Positions 1-6,143 are shown, numbered from the stretch's first letter. The stretch: DNA of 6,516 bases from an uncultured Dysgonomonas sp. (GCA_945292135.1 CALYRA010000073.1:1-6516), one strand, 5' to 3'. Notes: a model not told the origin generated them from the letters alone. Translations and numbers: made by a program.

Positions 1-684
1 ATATAAAATATTCAAATTTTATGGTTACAATTTATAATTATGGGGTTTACCAAACCGTTATTGATTATAATCATAATAATAAGGAATATTATAATAATGA
101 TCGATCTTACAATGTTGTAATTGATGGTGTTGATTCTTGCTATTTAGAAACGAATAAAGATACGTTGGAGTTGAATGAATGGGTATTTAACGATATCAGC
201 AATAAAATTATGAGAATTATACCACTCACAGCTAAAAAAGATCTTAGCTATAAAGTTTCAGCCTCATTGTATGAGCGGATTTGGAAACAACAGACTGACT
301 ATAGTACTACTGGAGAATTGTCTGATTTATCTGACCAATGGGAGGGTATTTCCCCTGCAGTAACGTTGAAAGACTCCGCTAAAAATTATTTTGAAATACC
401 ATTAGTATCGAATATTAGCGATTTTCCGGATTTAAAGAAACGATTGGCGCTTCGTGATACATTGGTTGTCATTGAAGGAGAATATGATGACGTAGCGACG
501 ATTGTCTATAAAAATAATCCTTGCCACTTTGTTATTGACGATATTCTTTTTCGATTTGATGTATTCAAAAAAGGCGTATTAATAGAAACTAAATATTTAA
601 AAATAACATTTTCTTATGGGTGTTAAACTTTGTCTTTTTATTCTAAGCGTTGAACCGGAGTCACAGCAAAAATATCACGCGAAT
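1..684 (+). repeat. Left copy of a tandem duplication (about 1.08 kb period)
   Basis: The first 55 bases are identical to 1077-1131, and similarity continues through the coding region and past the stop codon. The 3' flanks align (AAACTT..CTTT..TAT..CTAAGC.TTGAACCG.AG) to about position 684, equivalent to about 1774 in the right copy. The offset grows from 1076 to 1091 because of a net 15-nt length difference in the central variable stretch. The left limit of the copy lies outside the window. Confidence 0.85.
3..626 (+). CDS. Tandem lipoprotein paralogue, 5'-truncated by window edge
   Basis: Function not recognised. The frame is open from the first complete codon (position 3). The first residues (IKYSNF) precede the Met at 21 and match residues 63-68 of the downstream complete paralogue, so this is the C-terminal three quarters of a longer protein and the ATG at 21 is not its real start. 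By analogy the missing part should carry a lipoprotein signal peptide and about 60 residues. A hand alignment with the paralogue gives about 65% identity. Best conserved are the first ~88 residues after Met21 and the last ~90, ending in FDVF-K-VL-ETKYLKITFS-GC. A poorly conserved, shorter stretch lies between (about 285-345). A Cys in a VDSCYLE motif and the C-terminal Cys occur in both copies and could form a disulfide if exported (inference). The protein is rich in Tyr, Asn and Asp, with no membrane segment visible. Confidence 0.85.
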   Translation: MKYSNFMVTIYNYGVYQTVIDYNHNNKEYYNNDRSYNVVIDGVDSCYLETNKDTLELNEWVFNDISNKIMRIIPLTAKKDLSYKVSASLYERIWKQQTDYSTTGELSDLSDQWEGISPAVTLKDSAKNYFEIPLVSNISDFPDLKKRLALRDTLVVIEGEYDDVATIVYKNNPCHFVIDDILFRFDVFKKGVLIETKYLKITFSYGC

Positions 685-892
685 AATTGAAGATATAAAT
701 TTGTAGAATTTTTATACCGTTAAGAAGAATAAGAGGTAATTTTACGGTAACTTATTGTAATGAATTTGTATAATTAAATTTAGTTCTTTAGTCATGTAAA
801 TGTTTTTTAATGAATGTTTGTTAAATTAATCTGTATTTGCTCAATACCCATATAAAATTTGTAAATTTGAAAATAATCTAAACACAATTTAC
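627..892. other. Intergenic region between the two paralogues
   Basis: AT-rich, with no credible ORF. The first ~58 bases are the 3' flank shared with the second copy. The last ~60 bases hold the promoter of the second copy. In between I see an isolated TAAATTTG at 696-703 without an upstream TTTG at suitable distance, and a weak TACCGT/ACGGTA inverted repeat (715-720, 744-749). There is no convincing terminator for the first copy. Confidence 0.5.
836..869 (+). promoter_or_regulatory. Bacteroidota-type promoter of the complete lipoprotein gene
   Basis: TTTG at 836-839 and an exact TAnnTTTG (TAAATTTG) at 862-869, separated by 22 bp, slightly longer than the usual 19-21. Transcription would start near 875, leaving a leader of less than 20 nt before the ATG at 893. 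There is no Shine-Dalgarno; the leader is A-rich, as is common in this phylum. Confidence 0.6.
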
Positions 893-1717
893 ATGTATAA
901 TAAATGTATATTACCGCTTCTTATTGTTTTATCGTTAGCAGCTTGTTCTCGTACTGTTTCCTCTGGTGATAAATATATTTATGAACCATTTAAAGATACA
1001 ACTCTCTTTGATTCATATCCTTCGGATGAAATGTTAAAATATATAGCGGAGGGAGAGGAGCCATCTACCAATACGAATATAAAATATTCAAATTTTATGG
1101 TTACAATTTATAATTATGGGGTTTACCAAACTGCTATTGATTATAATCATTATAATAAGGAGAAATACAAATTAGATCAATCTTACTATGCTGTAATTGG
1201 TGGCGTTGATTCGTGTTACTTAGAAACAAATAAAGATACATTGTGTTTAGAAGAATGGCTACATCATGATATTAATAATAAAATTTTGAGAATTACGCCT
1301 TTCACAGATAAAACAGACCTTAGTTACAAAGTTTCAGTCTCTTTGTATGAGCGTATTTGGGTTTGGCGAAAATATACTAATGATAGTGATATTATAGATG
1401 TACAAAACCCTTATTATTGGAATGATGAATGGACGGGTATTTCTCCTATAGTAGTGTTAAAAGACTCCGCAAATAGTTATTTTAAAATACCAATAATAGA
1501 TAGTATTAGCGATTTTAAGGAACTAAAGAGACAATTGGCGCTTCGTGATACTATGGTTATGATTCAGGGAGAATTTTTAACTGAAGCGACAATTGTTTAT
1601 AAAAATAGACCTTCCATGTTCATTTTTGAAGATATTCTTTTTCGATTTGATGTGTTTAGAAAAGACGTATTGGTCGAAACCAAATATTTAAAAATAACAT
1701 TTTCACATGGCTGCTAA
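893..1717 (+). CDS. Lipoprotein of unknown function, complete paralogue
   Basis: A 274-residue predicted lipoprotein. The N-terminus is MYNKC followed by a hydrophobic segment (residues 6-17) and an LAAC lipobox with the acylated Cys at 18. The residues just after Cys18 (SRTVSSGDK) lack the early acidic/Lys-rich export signal described for surface lipoproteins of this phylum, so a periplasm-facing location is more likely than the cell surface (inference). No known domain is recognised. From Met69 onward it aligns with the truncated upstream gene at about 65% identity; the stretch encoded at about 1361-1435 is divergent and five codons longer. Conserved features are YNYGVYQT (73-80), Cys108 in VDSCYLETNKDT, SLYERIW, LALRDT and the C-terminal Cys274. 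Cys108 and Cys274 are the only mature-region Cys residues besides Cys118, which is absent from the paralogue, so a 108-274 disulfide is plausible. The ATG at 893 is supported by the signal peptide directly after it and by the promoter just upstream. Substrate or partner unknown. Confidence 0.9.
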   Translation: MYNKCILPLLIVLSLAACSRTVSSGDKYIYEPFKDTTLFDSYPSDEMLKYIAEGEEPSTNTNIKYSNFMVTIYNYGVYQTAIDYNHYNKEKYKLDQSYYAVIGGVDSCYLETNKDTLCLEEWLHHDINNKILRITPFTDKTDLSYKVSVSLYERIWVWRKYTNDSDIIDVQNPYYWNDEWTGISPIVVLKDSANSYFKIPIIDSISDFKELKRQLALRDTMVMIQGEFLTEATIVYKNRPSMFIFEDILFRFDVFRKDVLVETKYLKITFSHGC

Positions 1718-1774
1718 ACTTTACCTTTCTATCTAAGCTTTGAACCGTAGCTTTACAGAAAATATTACGTGAAT
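1077..1774 (+). repeat. Right copy of the tandem duplication
   Basis: Counterpart of 1-684. The 55-bp identical block is 1077-1131, and shared 3' flank runs past the stop to about 1774. Similarity upstream of 1077 cannot be judged because the matching part of the left copy lies outside the window. Confidence 0.85.
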
Positions 1775-1782
1775 TTAAAATT

Positions 1783-1819
1783 AATAACTTATATGTTATT
1801 CACCTCGGTTGGGAACCGA
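1783..1819 (+). other. Two adjacent small hairpins after the lipoprotein gene
   Basis: First hairpin: AATAAC (1783-1788) / GTTATT (1795-1800), loop of 6. Second: TCGGTT (1805-1810) / AACCGA (1814-1819), loop GGG. Neither is followed by a T run, so they are not classical intrinsic terminators. They could stabilise the 3' end of the lipoprotein mRNA or be chance structures. Confidence 0.35.
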
Positions 1820-1861
1820 CGAGAACAAAAGAAAAAATAGAGGGGAAGATATGTTTGAAAT

Positions 1862-1968
1862 GAAAATCTAACAACAGGCAAAGTCAAAGCTTTTAGCGAA
1901 AAAGACAATATTTCTTCAATTCGGATTTTGGAAAAGAATAAATTTTAGAATCAGAAGAAAAAGTTTGA
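1862..1968 (+). pseudogene. Decayed C-terminal fragment of a GNAT-type acetyltransferase
   Basis: A short reading frame without a start (in-frame stop at 1856-1858) encodes TGKVKAFSEKDN followed by ISSIRILEKNKF. This resembles the C-terminal GNAT motif of RimJ/RimL-like acetyltransferases, in which an Asn followed by a Ser three residues on leads into a VLEK-GF segment. The frame hits TAG at 1946. Reading one base out of frame from 1945 continues with LESEEKV and then TGA (1966-1968), as expected if one T was lost from the run at 1943-1946. The usual Gly of the GF pair is Lys. Nothing upstream resembles the acetyl-CoA binding part, so most of the gene is gone. The motif match is seen in the sequence; the family assignment is from memory of the family and rests on about 30 residues. 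Confidence 0.45.
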
Positions 1969-2007
1969 ATTAATTTATTGGATATAACACTATAACGCTT
2001 TATAATC

Positions 2008-2052
2008 AATAAGTCCAAAACAAACCCGTTAAGATTAAAAATTGGACTTATT
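2008..2052. terminator. Inverted repeat between convergent genes, possible bidirectional terminator
   Basis: A perfect 11-bp inverted repeat, AATAAGTCCAA (2008-2018) and TTGGACTTATT (2042-2052), with a 23-nt spacer. It sits between the convergent lipoprotein and dehydrogenase genes, 31 bp past the dehydrogenase stop, so it could end transcripts from both sides. The long loop and the lack of a strong T run make it an atypical terminator. Confidence 0.4.
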
Positions 2053-2082
2053 AATATTTACTGTAATTTATTATTATCTTAA

Positions 2083-2844
2083 TTACCCTTCTTTATGAAA
2101 AGTCGAGCCATCAGCCTGAGCAGTTGGCATTATTAATACATCTTGAATGTCGATATGCTTAGGTTGCGAGACAGCATAATATACAGCTTCGGCAATATCA
2201 TTTGCATATAAAGGTGTGAAACCTTTATATACCTCTTTGGCGCGATTATCATCGCCTTTAAATCTCACAAGTGAAAATTCAGTTTCAACAGCTCCGGGAC
2301 ATATTTGCGTAACCTTAATCCCATACGGTAATAAATCTATTCGTATCCCTTTGCTCAGCGCGTCTACTGCGTGTTTGGTTGCGCAATAGACATTACCGTT
2401 AGCATAAACATCTTTGCCTGCGATCGAACAAATATTGATAATATGTCCATTTTTTCTGTCAGCCATTCCCGGAGATACTAACCTTGTCATATATAATAAA
2501 CCCTTGATATTGGTATCTATCATCCTTTCCCAATCATCGATGACGCCTTGATGGATTGGATTGAGTCCCACAGCTAAGCCTGCATTGTTTACTAAAACAT
2601 CAATATCTTGCCATTCTTTAGGAAGATTACTGAATGATTTTTCGACTTCATTGTAAATTCGGATATCGAAGTTAAGAATTAAAACACGAATATTGTTCGC
2701 TTTCGTTAATTCAACTTTTAATTCCTCCAATCGTTCTTTACGACGTCCTGTTATAATGATATCGTAAGATTCTTTTGCCAGTTTCAAAGCGATAGCTTTT
2801 CCAATACCGGAAGTAGCTCCGGTTATTAATGCAATTTTATTCAT
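2083..2844 (-). CDS. SDR-family NADP-dependent oxidoreductase, YdfG-like
   Basis: A 253-residue classical short-chain dehydrogenase with a Rossmann fold, cytoplasmic. Visible motifs in order: nucleotide-binding TGATSGIG (8-15); GRR at 33-35 after the second strand, the basic pair that usually favours NADP(H); Asp60; NNAG (86-89); Asn112; Ser140; YCATK giving Tyr153 and Lys157; and PG (183-184) followed by the substrate-loop sequence AVETEF. The Asn-Ser-Tyr-Lys tetrad is complete, so the enzyme should be active. Length and motif wording resemble the YdfG group, which oxidises 3-hydroxy acids and L-allo-threonine or serine, but the substrate cannot be fixed from sequence. It is transcribed divergently from the polyprenyl synthase operon and appears monocistronic. 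The ATG at 2844 places the Rossmann strand directly at the N-terminus, as usual. Confidence 0.93.
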   Translation of the reverse strand: MNKIALITGATSGIGKAIALKLAKESYDIIITGRRKERLEELKVELTKANNIRVLILNFDIRIYNEVEKSFSNLPKEWQDIDVLVNNAGLAVGLNPIHQGVIDDWERMIDTNIKGLLYMTRLVSPGMADRKNGHIINICSIAGKDVYANGNVYCATKHAVDALSKGIRIDLLPYGIKVTQICPGAVETEFSLVRFKGDDNRAKEVYKGFTPLYANDIAEAVYYAVSQPKHIDIQDVLIMPTAQADGSTFHKEG

Positions 2845-2957
2845 TTTATCCGATATTACTTTTTTTTAATAGAAATTTGATTAGATTGCCCAACAGATAT
2901 AAGAATTTATAAATAATAAAGAATAAAATTCTATATTTATGTTTACAATATTATCTT

Positions 2958-2990
2958 CAAAATTAAACTCTTAAAGATATAATAAATAAA
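2958..2990 (-). promoter_or_regulatory. Possible promoter of the dehydrogenase gene
   Basis: On the minus strand, TAATTTTG (2965-2958) fits TAnnTTTG, with TTTA (2990-2987) 21 bp upstream in place of TTTG. It would give a leader of roughly 100 nt. The region is so AT-rich that a chance match is easy. Confidence 0.3.
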
Positions 2991-3018
2991 GAATAAAAAG
3001 AGCAATTAAATGAAAAGA

Positions 3019-3049
3019 TTTGAACGTTTAATAAAAAAAGTTACCTTTG
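3019..3049 (+). promoter_or_regulatory. Promoter of the polyprenyl synthase - TatD operon
   Basis: An exact TTTG (3019-3022), 19-bp spacer, exact TAnnTTTG (TACCTTTG, 3042-3049): a textbook promoter of this phylum. Start would be near 3056, leaving a leader of about 80 nt before the ATG at 3139. That leader contains an out-of-frame 29-codon ORF (3066-3155) described in the findings. Confidence 0.8.
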
Positions 3050-3138
3050 TTCATCCAAACAAAAAATGTATTATCTTAATCGATACAGCTTTACTATCTG
3101 CAATTACAAAATAATACATAAATTAGGGTTATTCAAAG

Positions 3139-4116
3139 ATGAGTTCAATATATAAACTTGAGGATATACTAGATATAGTAAACGCTGAAATAGCAAATAT
3201 TAGATTTACGCAAAAGCCCGAATCTTTATTCGAGCCTATTAGTTATATACTGTCATTGGGTGGAAAACGTATCCGTCCTGCCTTAGCTTTGATGGCTTGC
3301 AACTTATATACTGACGATATCTCAAAAGCATTACCAATAGCCAAAGCAGTAGAAGTATTTCACAACTTTACTTTATTGCATGACGATCTTATGGATCGGG
3401 CAGATATGCGAAGAGGAAAACAAACTGTACATTTAAAGTGGAACGATAATACGGCAATACTTTCGGGAGACGCAATGTTGATCGAAGCCTATCGTGAAAT
3501 ATGTAAGGTGGATTCTACATACTTAAAATCTATTTTAGATTTATTTTCTAAGACAGCATCTGAAATATGTAGCGGACAACAATACGATATGGAATTTGAG
3601 CGGCGCTTGGATGTGACGATTCCCGAATATCTTGAAATGATCCGTTTGAAAACAGCGGTTCTATTAGGTTGCGCATTGAAAGAAGGAGCTATGGTTGCCG
3701 GAGCTCCCGAAGAAGATTTAGATAATTTATATGAATTTGGTATAAATTTAGGATTGGCTTTTCAGCTTAAAGACGACTTGTTAGACGTGTATGGCGATAC
3801 GCAGAGTTTTGGAAAGAAGATGGGCGGCGATATCGTTTGTAACAAAAAAACTTATTTGCTGATTAACGCATTAGAAGACCCTTCGGTCAGAGAAGATTTA
3901 TTATATTGGATTAACATAGTTGATTTCAACGAATCCGATAAAATAGAAGCTGTGAAAAATATATATAACAAACTTAAACTTAAAGAACGGACAGAACATT
4001 TAATTAGAGATTATTACAAAAAATCAATCAATTACCTTAACCAATTAAATTTAGAAACCGGCAAGAAGGTAATATTGCAATCTGTTGCAGAACAATTAAT
4101 GTCCCGAAATTCTTAA
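3139..4116 (+). CDS. Polyprenyl (isoprenyl) diphosphate synthase, probably short-chain
   Basis: A 325-residue trans-prenyl diphosphate synthase that condenses isopentenyl diphosphate onto an allylic diphosphate, feeding undecaprenyl carrier lipid and menaquinone side-chain synthesis; cytosolic, all-helical. Motifs: GGKRIRP (41-47, IPP/phosphate binding), first Asp-rich motif DDLMD (82-86) followed by RADMRRG, GQQYD (146-150), KT (171-172), and second Asp-rich motif DDLLD (212-216) followed by FGKKMGGD. All Mg-binding aspartates are present. The first Asp motif lacks the two-residue insertion of IspA-type bacterial FPP synthases. Residue 77, five before the first Asp, is Phe, where long-chain IspB enzymes have a small residue; a bulky residue there limits chain length, so FPP or GGPP is more likely than an octaprenyl product (inference). 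First gene of a three-gene operon behind a consensus promoter. An in-frame TAG at 3124-3126 rules out a longer N-terminus. Confidence 0.93.
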   Translation: MSSIYKLEDILDIVNAEIANIRFTQKPESLFEPISYILSLGGKRIRPALALMACNLYTDDISKALPIAKAVEVFHNFTLLHDDLMDRADMRRGKQTVHLKWNDNTAILSGDAMLIEAYREICKVDSTYLKSILDLFSKTASEICSGQQYDMEFERRLDVTIPEYLEMIRLKTAVLLGCALKEGAMVAGAPEEDLDNLYEFGINLGLAFQLKDDLLDVYGDTQSFGKKMGGDIVCNKKTYLLINALEDPSVREDLLYWINIVDFNESDKIEAVKNIYNKLKLKERTEHLIRDYYKKSINYLNQLNLETGKKVILQSVAEQLMSRNS

Positions 4117-4135
4117 ATAAAAAATTGATTAACCT

Positions 4136-4849
4136 ATGCCTTATCGCAGATTACCAAATACAGATAGTGCGCGTATCAGGTCTCTTAAAGCAGCAATAAA
4201 TAAAATGCACAGTAGTGTATATGCCTATAACAGAGAAATAATCACTTTGGACATCCAAACGCTCGAACTTATGCTGCGGGATTTTGAAAGTGCGCAAGTA
4301 TTGTATAAACAGAGTTTAGACAGACAAGCTTCCGAAAATAGGAAATTTCAAAAACTGGCAAAAAACGCCAGATTGTATATATCACATTTTGTACAAGTAC
4401 TTAATTTATGTATCATCCGGGGAGAGATAAAAAAAGAAGTGAAATTATTGTACAAAATGGAAGAAGATAACTTTGCCGTTCCGGATTTATCGAGTAACGA
4501 CTCAATCATTACATGGGGTGAAAATGTGATAAAAGGCGAAAATGTCCGTTTACAACAAGGAGGAGCGCCGATTTATAACCCGACTATAGCCCGGGTAAAC
4601 GTAGCATTTTCCCTATTTAAAGACGCTTATTTTTCGCAAAAAACATACCAAAATACAACAACCAGACAATTAAATATTCTTAGCGATCAGCGCAACGATA
4701 TAGATAAGATTCTATGCACATTATGGAATCAAATCGAAGAAGCATTCGCAAATCTTGAAACAGAACAGAGATTGGAAAAATGTAAAGAATTTGGAGTTGT
4801 ATATTATCTCAGAAAAAGTGAGAAAGCAAAATTACATAACCAAACATAA
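4136..4849 (+). CDS. Conserved helical protein of unknown function
   Basis: 237 residues, function not recognised. It opens with MPYRRLPNTDSARIRSLK, a start I associate with an uncharacterised protein in Bacteroidales genomes (memory, not a search). There is no signal peptide or membrane segment, so it is probably cytoplasmic. Most of it looks helical and charged, with possible coiled-coil tendency at about residues 12-75 and 165-220. The more structured centre contains VPDL, ITWGENVIKGE and GGAPIYNPTIARV (about 115-155). No catalytic motif is evident. It starts 19 nt after the prenyl synthase stop and ends 8 nt before the TatD gene, so it is cotranscribed with both. That position gives no clear functional clue. 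Confidence 0.85.
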   Translation: MPYRRLPNTDSARIRSLKAAINKMHSSVYAYNREIITLDIQTLELMLRDFESAQVLYKQSLDRQASENRKFQKLAKNARLYISHFVQVLNLCIIRGEIKKEVKLLYKMEEDNFAVPDLSSNDSIITWGENVIKGENVRLQQGGAPIYNPTIARVNVAFSLFKDAYFSQKTYQNTTTRQLNILSDQRNDIDKILCTLWNQIEEAFANLETEQRLEKCKEFGVVYYLRKSEKAKLHNQT

Positions 4850-4857
4850 TAATCTTT

Positions 4858-5631
4858 ATGATTGATACGCACGCGCACATTTATAGCAAAGACTTTGAAA
4901 ATGAATATGAAGAAGTAATAAACAGAGCAAGAAAAGCAGGAGTAAAAAAAATTTTATTACCAAATATAGATACAGAGTCAATAAATCCACTACACAAATT
5001 AGCTGATAAAAATCCGACATATTGTTTACCTATGATTGGATTACATCCAACAAGTTTGGATACCAATTGGAAGGCTGATTTAGCGCTTATTAAAAAATTT
5101 CTCGTTGACAATAGAGATAAATACGTTGGCATAGGAGAAATCGGAATGGATCTTTATTGGGATAAAAAGTATGCCGTTGAACAGAAATTGGCGTTCGAAG
5201 AGCAACTTCGTTGGGCAATAGAATATGATTTACCTGTTTCTATTCATTCTCGTAATGCGGTTCAAGAAGTAGTTCGCAGTATAAAAAACATTGGAGCAGA
5301 AAGTTTGCGAGGAGTTTTTCATGGTTTTGGCGGAGATACAAATGATCTTCGCAAAATAATAGAGCTGAAGAATTTTAAAATTGGAGTTAATGGCGTTATT
5401 ACCTTTAAAAATTCAACCATGCCAACAGTTTTAAAAGAAGTAGACTTATCATACATTATCTTAGAAACAGATTCACCATATTTGACGCCGGCACCCTATC
5501 GGGGAAAAAGGAATGAACCATCTTATTTGCCCTTAGTCGCTACTAAATTGAGTGAAATGTATAACATGTCGATAGAAGAAGTTATAGAAACAACAACTCA
5601 AAACGCAAATAAATTGTTTCGTTTAGCTTAA
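4858..5631 (+). CDS. tatD: TatD-family metal-dependent hydrolase (putative deoxyribonuclease)
   Basis: 257 residues, the usual full length for TatD hydrolases, which use a TIM-barrel amidohydrolase fold with two divalent metals; characterised members act as 3'-5' exonucleases or DNases. Metal and active-site motifs in order: DTHAH (3-7; His5, His7), IGLHP (60-64; His63), GEIGMDLYWD (93-102; Glu94), Q-K-AFEEQ (109-116), SIHSRNA (128-134; His130), FHGFGG (154-159; His155) and ETDSPYLTP (203-211; Asp205), then RGKRNEP. All expected metal ligands are present. The loop after His155 (GFGG) differs slightly from the HCFSG or HSFTG wording common in other members. Last gene of the operon, followed closely by a strong terminator. 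A role in DNA repair or DNA turnover is known for relatives, but the substrate here is inferred. The symbol denotes family membership. Confidence 0.94.
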   Translation: MIDTHAHIYSKDFENEYEEVINRARKAGVKKILLPNIDTESINPLHKLADKNPTYCLPMIGLHPTSLDTNWKADLALIKKFLVDNRDKYVGIGEIGMDLYWDKKYAVEQKLAFEEQLRWAIEYDLPVSIHSRNAVQEVVRSIKNIGAESLRGVFHGFGGDTNDLRKIIELKNFKIGVNGVITFKNSTMPTVLKEVDLSYIILETDSPYLTPAPYRGKRNEPSYLPLVATKLSEMYNMSIEEVIETTTQNANKLFRLA

Positions 5632-5644
5632 ATAATAGCAGGCG

Positions 5645-5677
5645 AAAAAGAAAGCTTTATTTAAAAGCTTTCTTTTT
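5645..5677 (+). terminator. Intrinsic terminator of the prenyl synthase - TatD operon
   Basis: A perfect 14-bp stem, AAAAAGAAAGCTTT (5645-5658) with AAAGCTTTCTTTTT (5664-5677), loop ATTTA, ending in a T run. It lies 14 nt past the TatD stop. The A-tract on one side and T-tract on the other would let it work in both directions. Confidence 0.9.
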
Positions 5678-6004
5678 GGTTTCATTTTCAAACAACCTAT
5701 TAACTTTTGAATTTCTAAAATTTGAGGAAAAGATAATTTAAGTTGGAAACATGTTCATAAACCTTTATTAAATTAGTTATTGATGGCAGAAGCGATTATA
5801 AAAAGATATAGAATAGTAAAACAGTTAAGTTGATAAATTAAATGCTATTCGTTAGTTCTTATTATGAACAATCTAAAAATATCTACAGCCTTTTGCCGTT
5901 AAACTAAAGACTGATATGATTTCGTTAACCATTACTCTCATTTTGTATGCGCTACCTTCTTATAACTGATTAAAATCATTATTTAATAGAACTACAAAAT
6001 TCCA
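5678..6004. other. Intergenic region with no recognised gene
   Basis: About 330 bp of AT-rich sequence between the operon terminator and the tRNA promoter. Both strands hold only very short ORFs: a 16-codon one on the plus strand beginning near 5783, and a roughly 22-codon one on the minus strand around 5885-5955. Neither has a start context or composition that sets it apart. I find no clear hairpin with a T run, no exact TAnnTTTG box and no repeat shared with the rest of the window. Confidence 0.5.
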
Positions 6005-6035
6005 TTTGCCTATTCCAAAACTATCCTTATCTTTG
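6005..6035 (+). promoter_or_regulatory. Promoter of the tRNA-Ser gene
   Basis: TTTG (6005-6008), 19-bp spacer, exact TAnnTTTG (TATCTTTG, 6028-6035), with the mature tRNA starting 16 nt downstream. Spacing matches the operon promoter at 3019-3049. Confidence 0.8.
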
Positions 6036-6050
6036 CATCGGTAAATAAAA

Positions 6051-6138
6051 GGAGAGGTGCTCGAGTGGTTGAAGAGGCACGCCTGGAAAGCGTGTAAACG
6101 TCAAAAGCGTTTCGAGAGTTCGAATCTCTTCCTCTCCG
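6051..6138 (+). tRNA. tRNA-Ser (anticodon GGA)
   Basis: An 88-nt class II tRNA. Acceptor stem GGAGAGG (6051-6057) pairs perfectly with CCTCTCC (6131-6137), with discriminator G at 6138. D arm CTC/GAG (6060-6062, 6074-6076). Anticodon stem CACGC (6078-6082) / GCGTG (6090-6094) with loop CTGGAAA, giving anticodon GGA at 6085-6087, which reads UCC and UCU. The long variable arm AAACG (6096-6100) / CGTTT (6108-6112) is typical of Ser. T arm GAGAG / CTCTT (6114-6118, 6126-6130) around TTCGAAT. CCA is not encoded. The gene is intact although an integrase gene lies just beyond its 3' end. Confidence 0.98.
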
Positions 6139-6143
6139 CAAAT

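Noticed and set aside
21..626. Complete 201-residue protein starting at the ATG at 21
   Set aside because: The frame stays open upstream to position 3, and those residues match internal residues 63-68 of the paralogue, so this Met is internal (equivalent to Met69).
696..703. TAAATTTG as a promoter -7 box
   Set aside because: No TTTG or near match lies 19-22 bp upstream, and there is no gene close downstream; the box upstream of 893 is much better placed.
715..749. TACCGT / ACGGTA inverted repeat as terminator of the first lipoprotein gene
   Set aside because: Only six pairs, a 23-nt loop and no T run; it is too weak and too far (about 90 bp) from the stop codon.
1851..1869. Small ORF starting at the ATG at 1851 (MFEMKI)
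   Set aside because: It stops after six codons and is not in frame with the GNAT-like fragment that follows.
2902..2998. AATAAAGAATAAAA direct repeats (2915-2928, 2985-2998) and the AGAATTT/AAATTCT inverted repeat
   Set aside because: Low-complexity A/T sequence in a divergent promoter region; matches of this length are expected by chance there, and nothing links them to a function.
4881..5132. 83-codon ORF on the minus strand
   Set aside because: It lies entirely inside the tatD gene in antisense. The plus strand carries all TatD motifs, and the antisense product has no recognisable feature or start context.
5783..5955. Short ORFs in the gap before the tRNA
   Set aside because: About 16 and 22 codons, with no promoter, start context or recognisable composition; expected by chance in AT-rich DNA.
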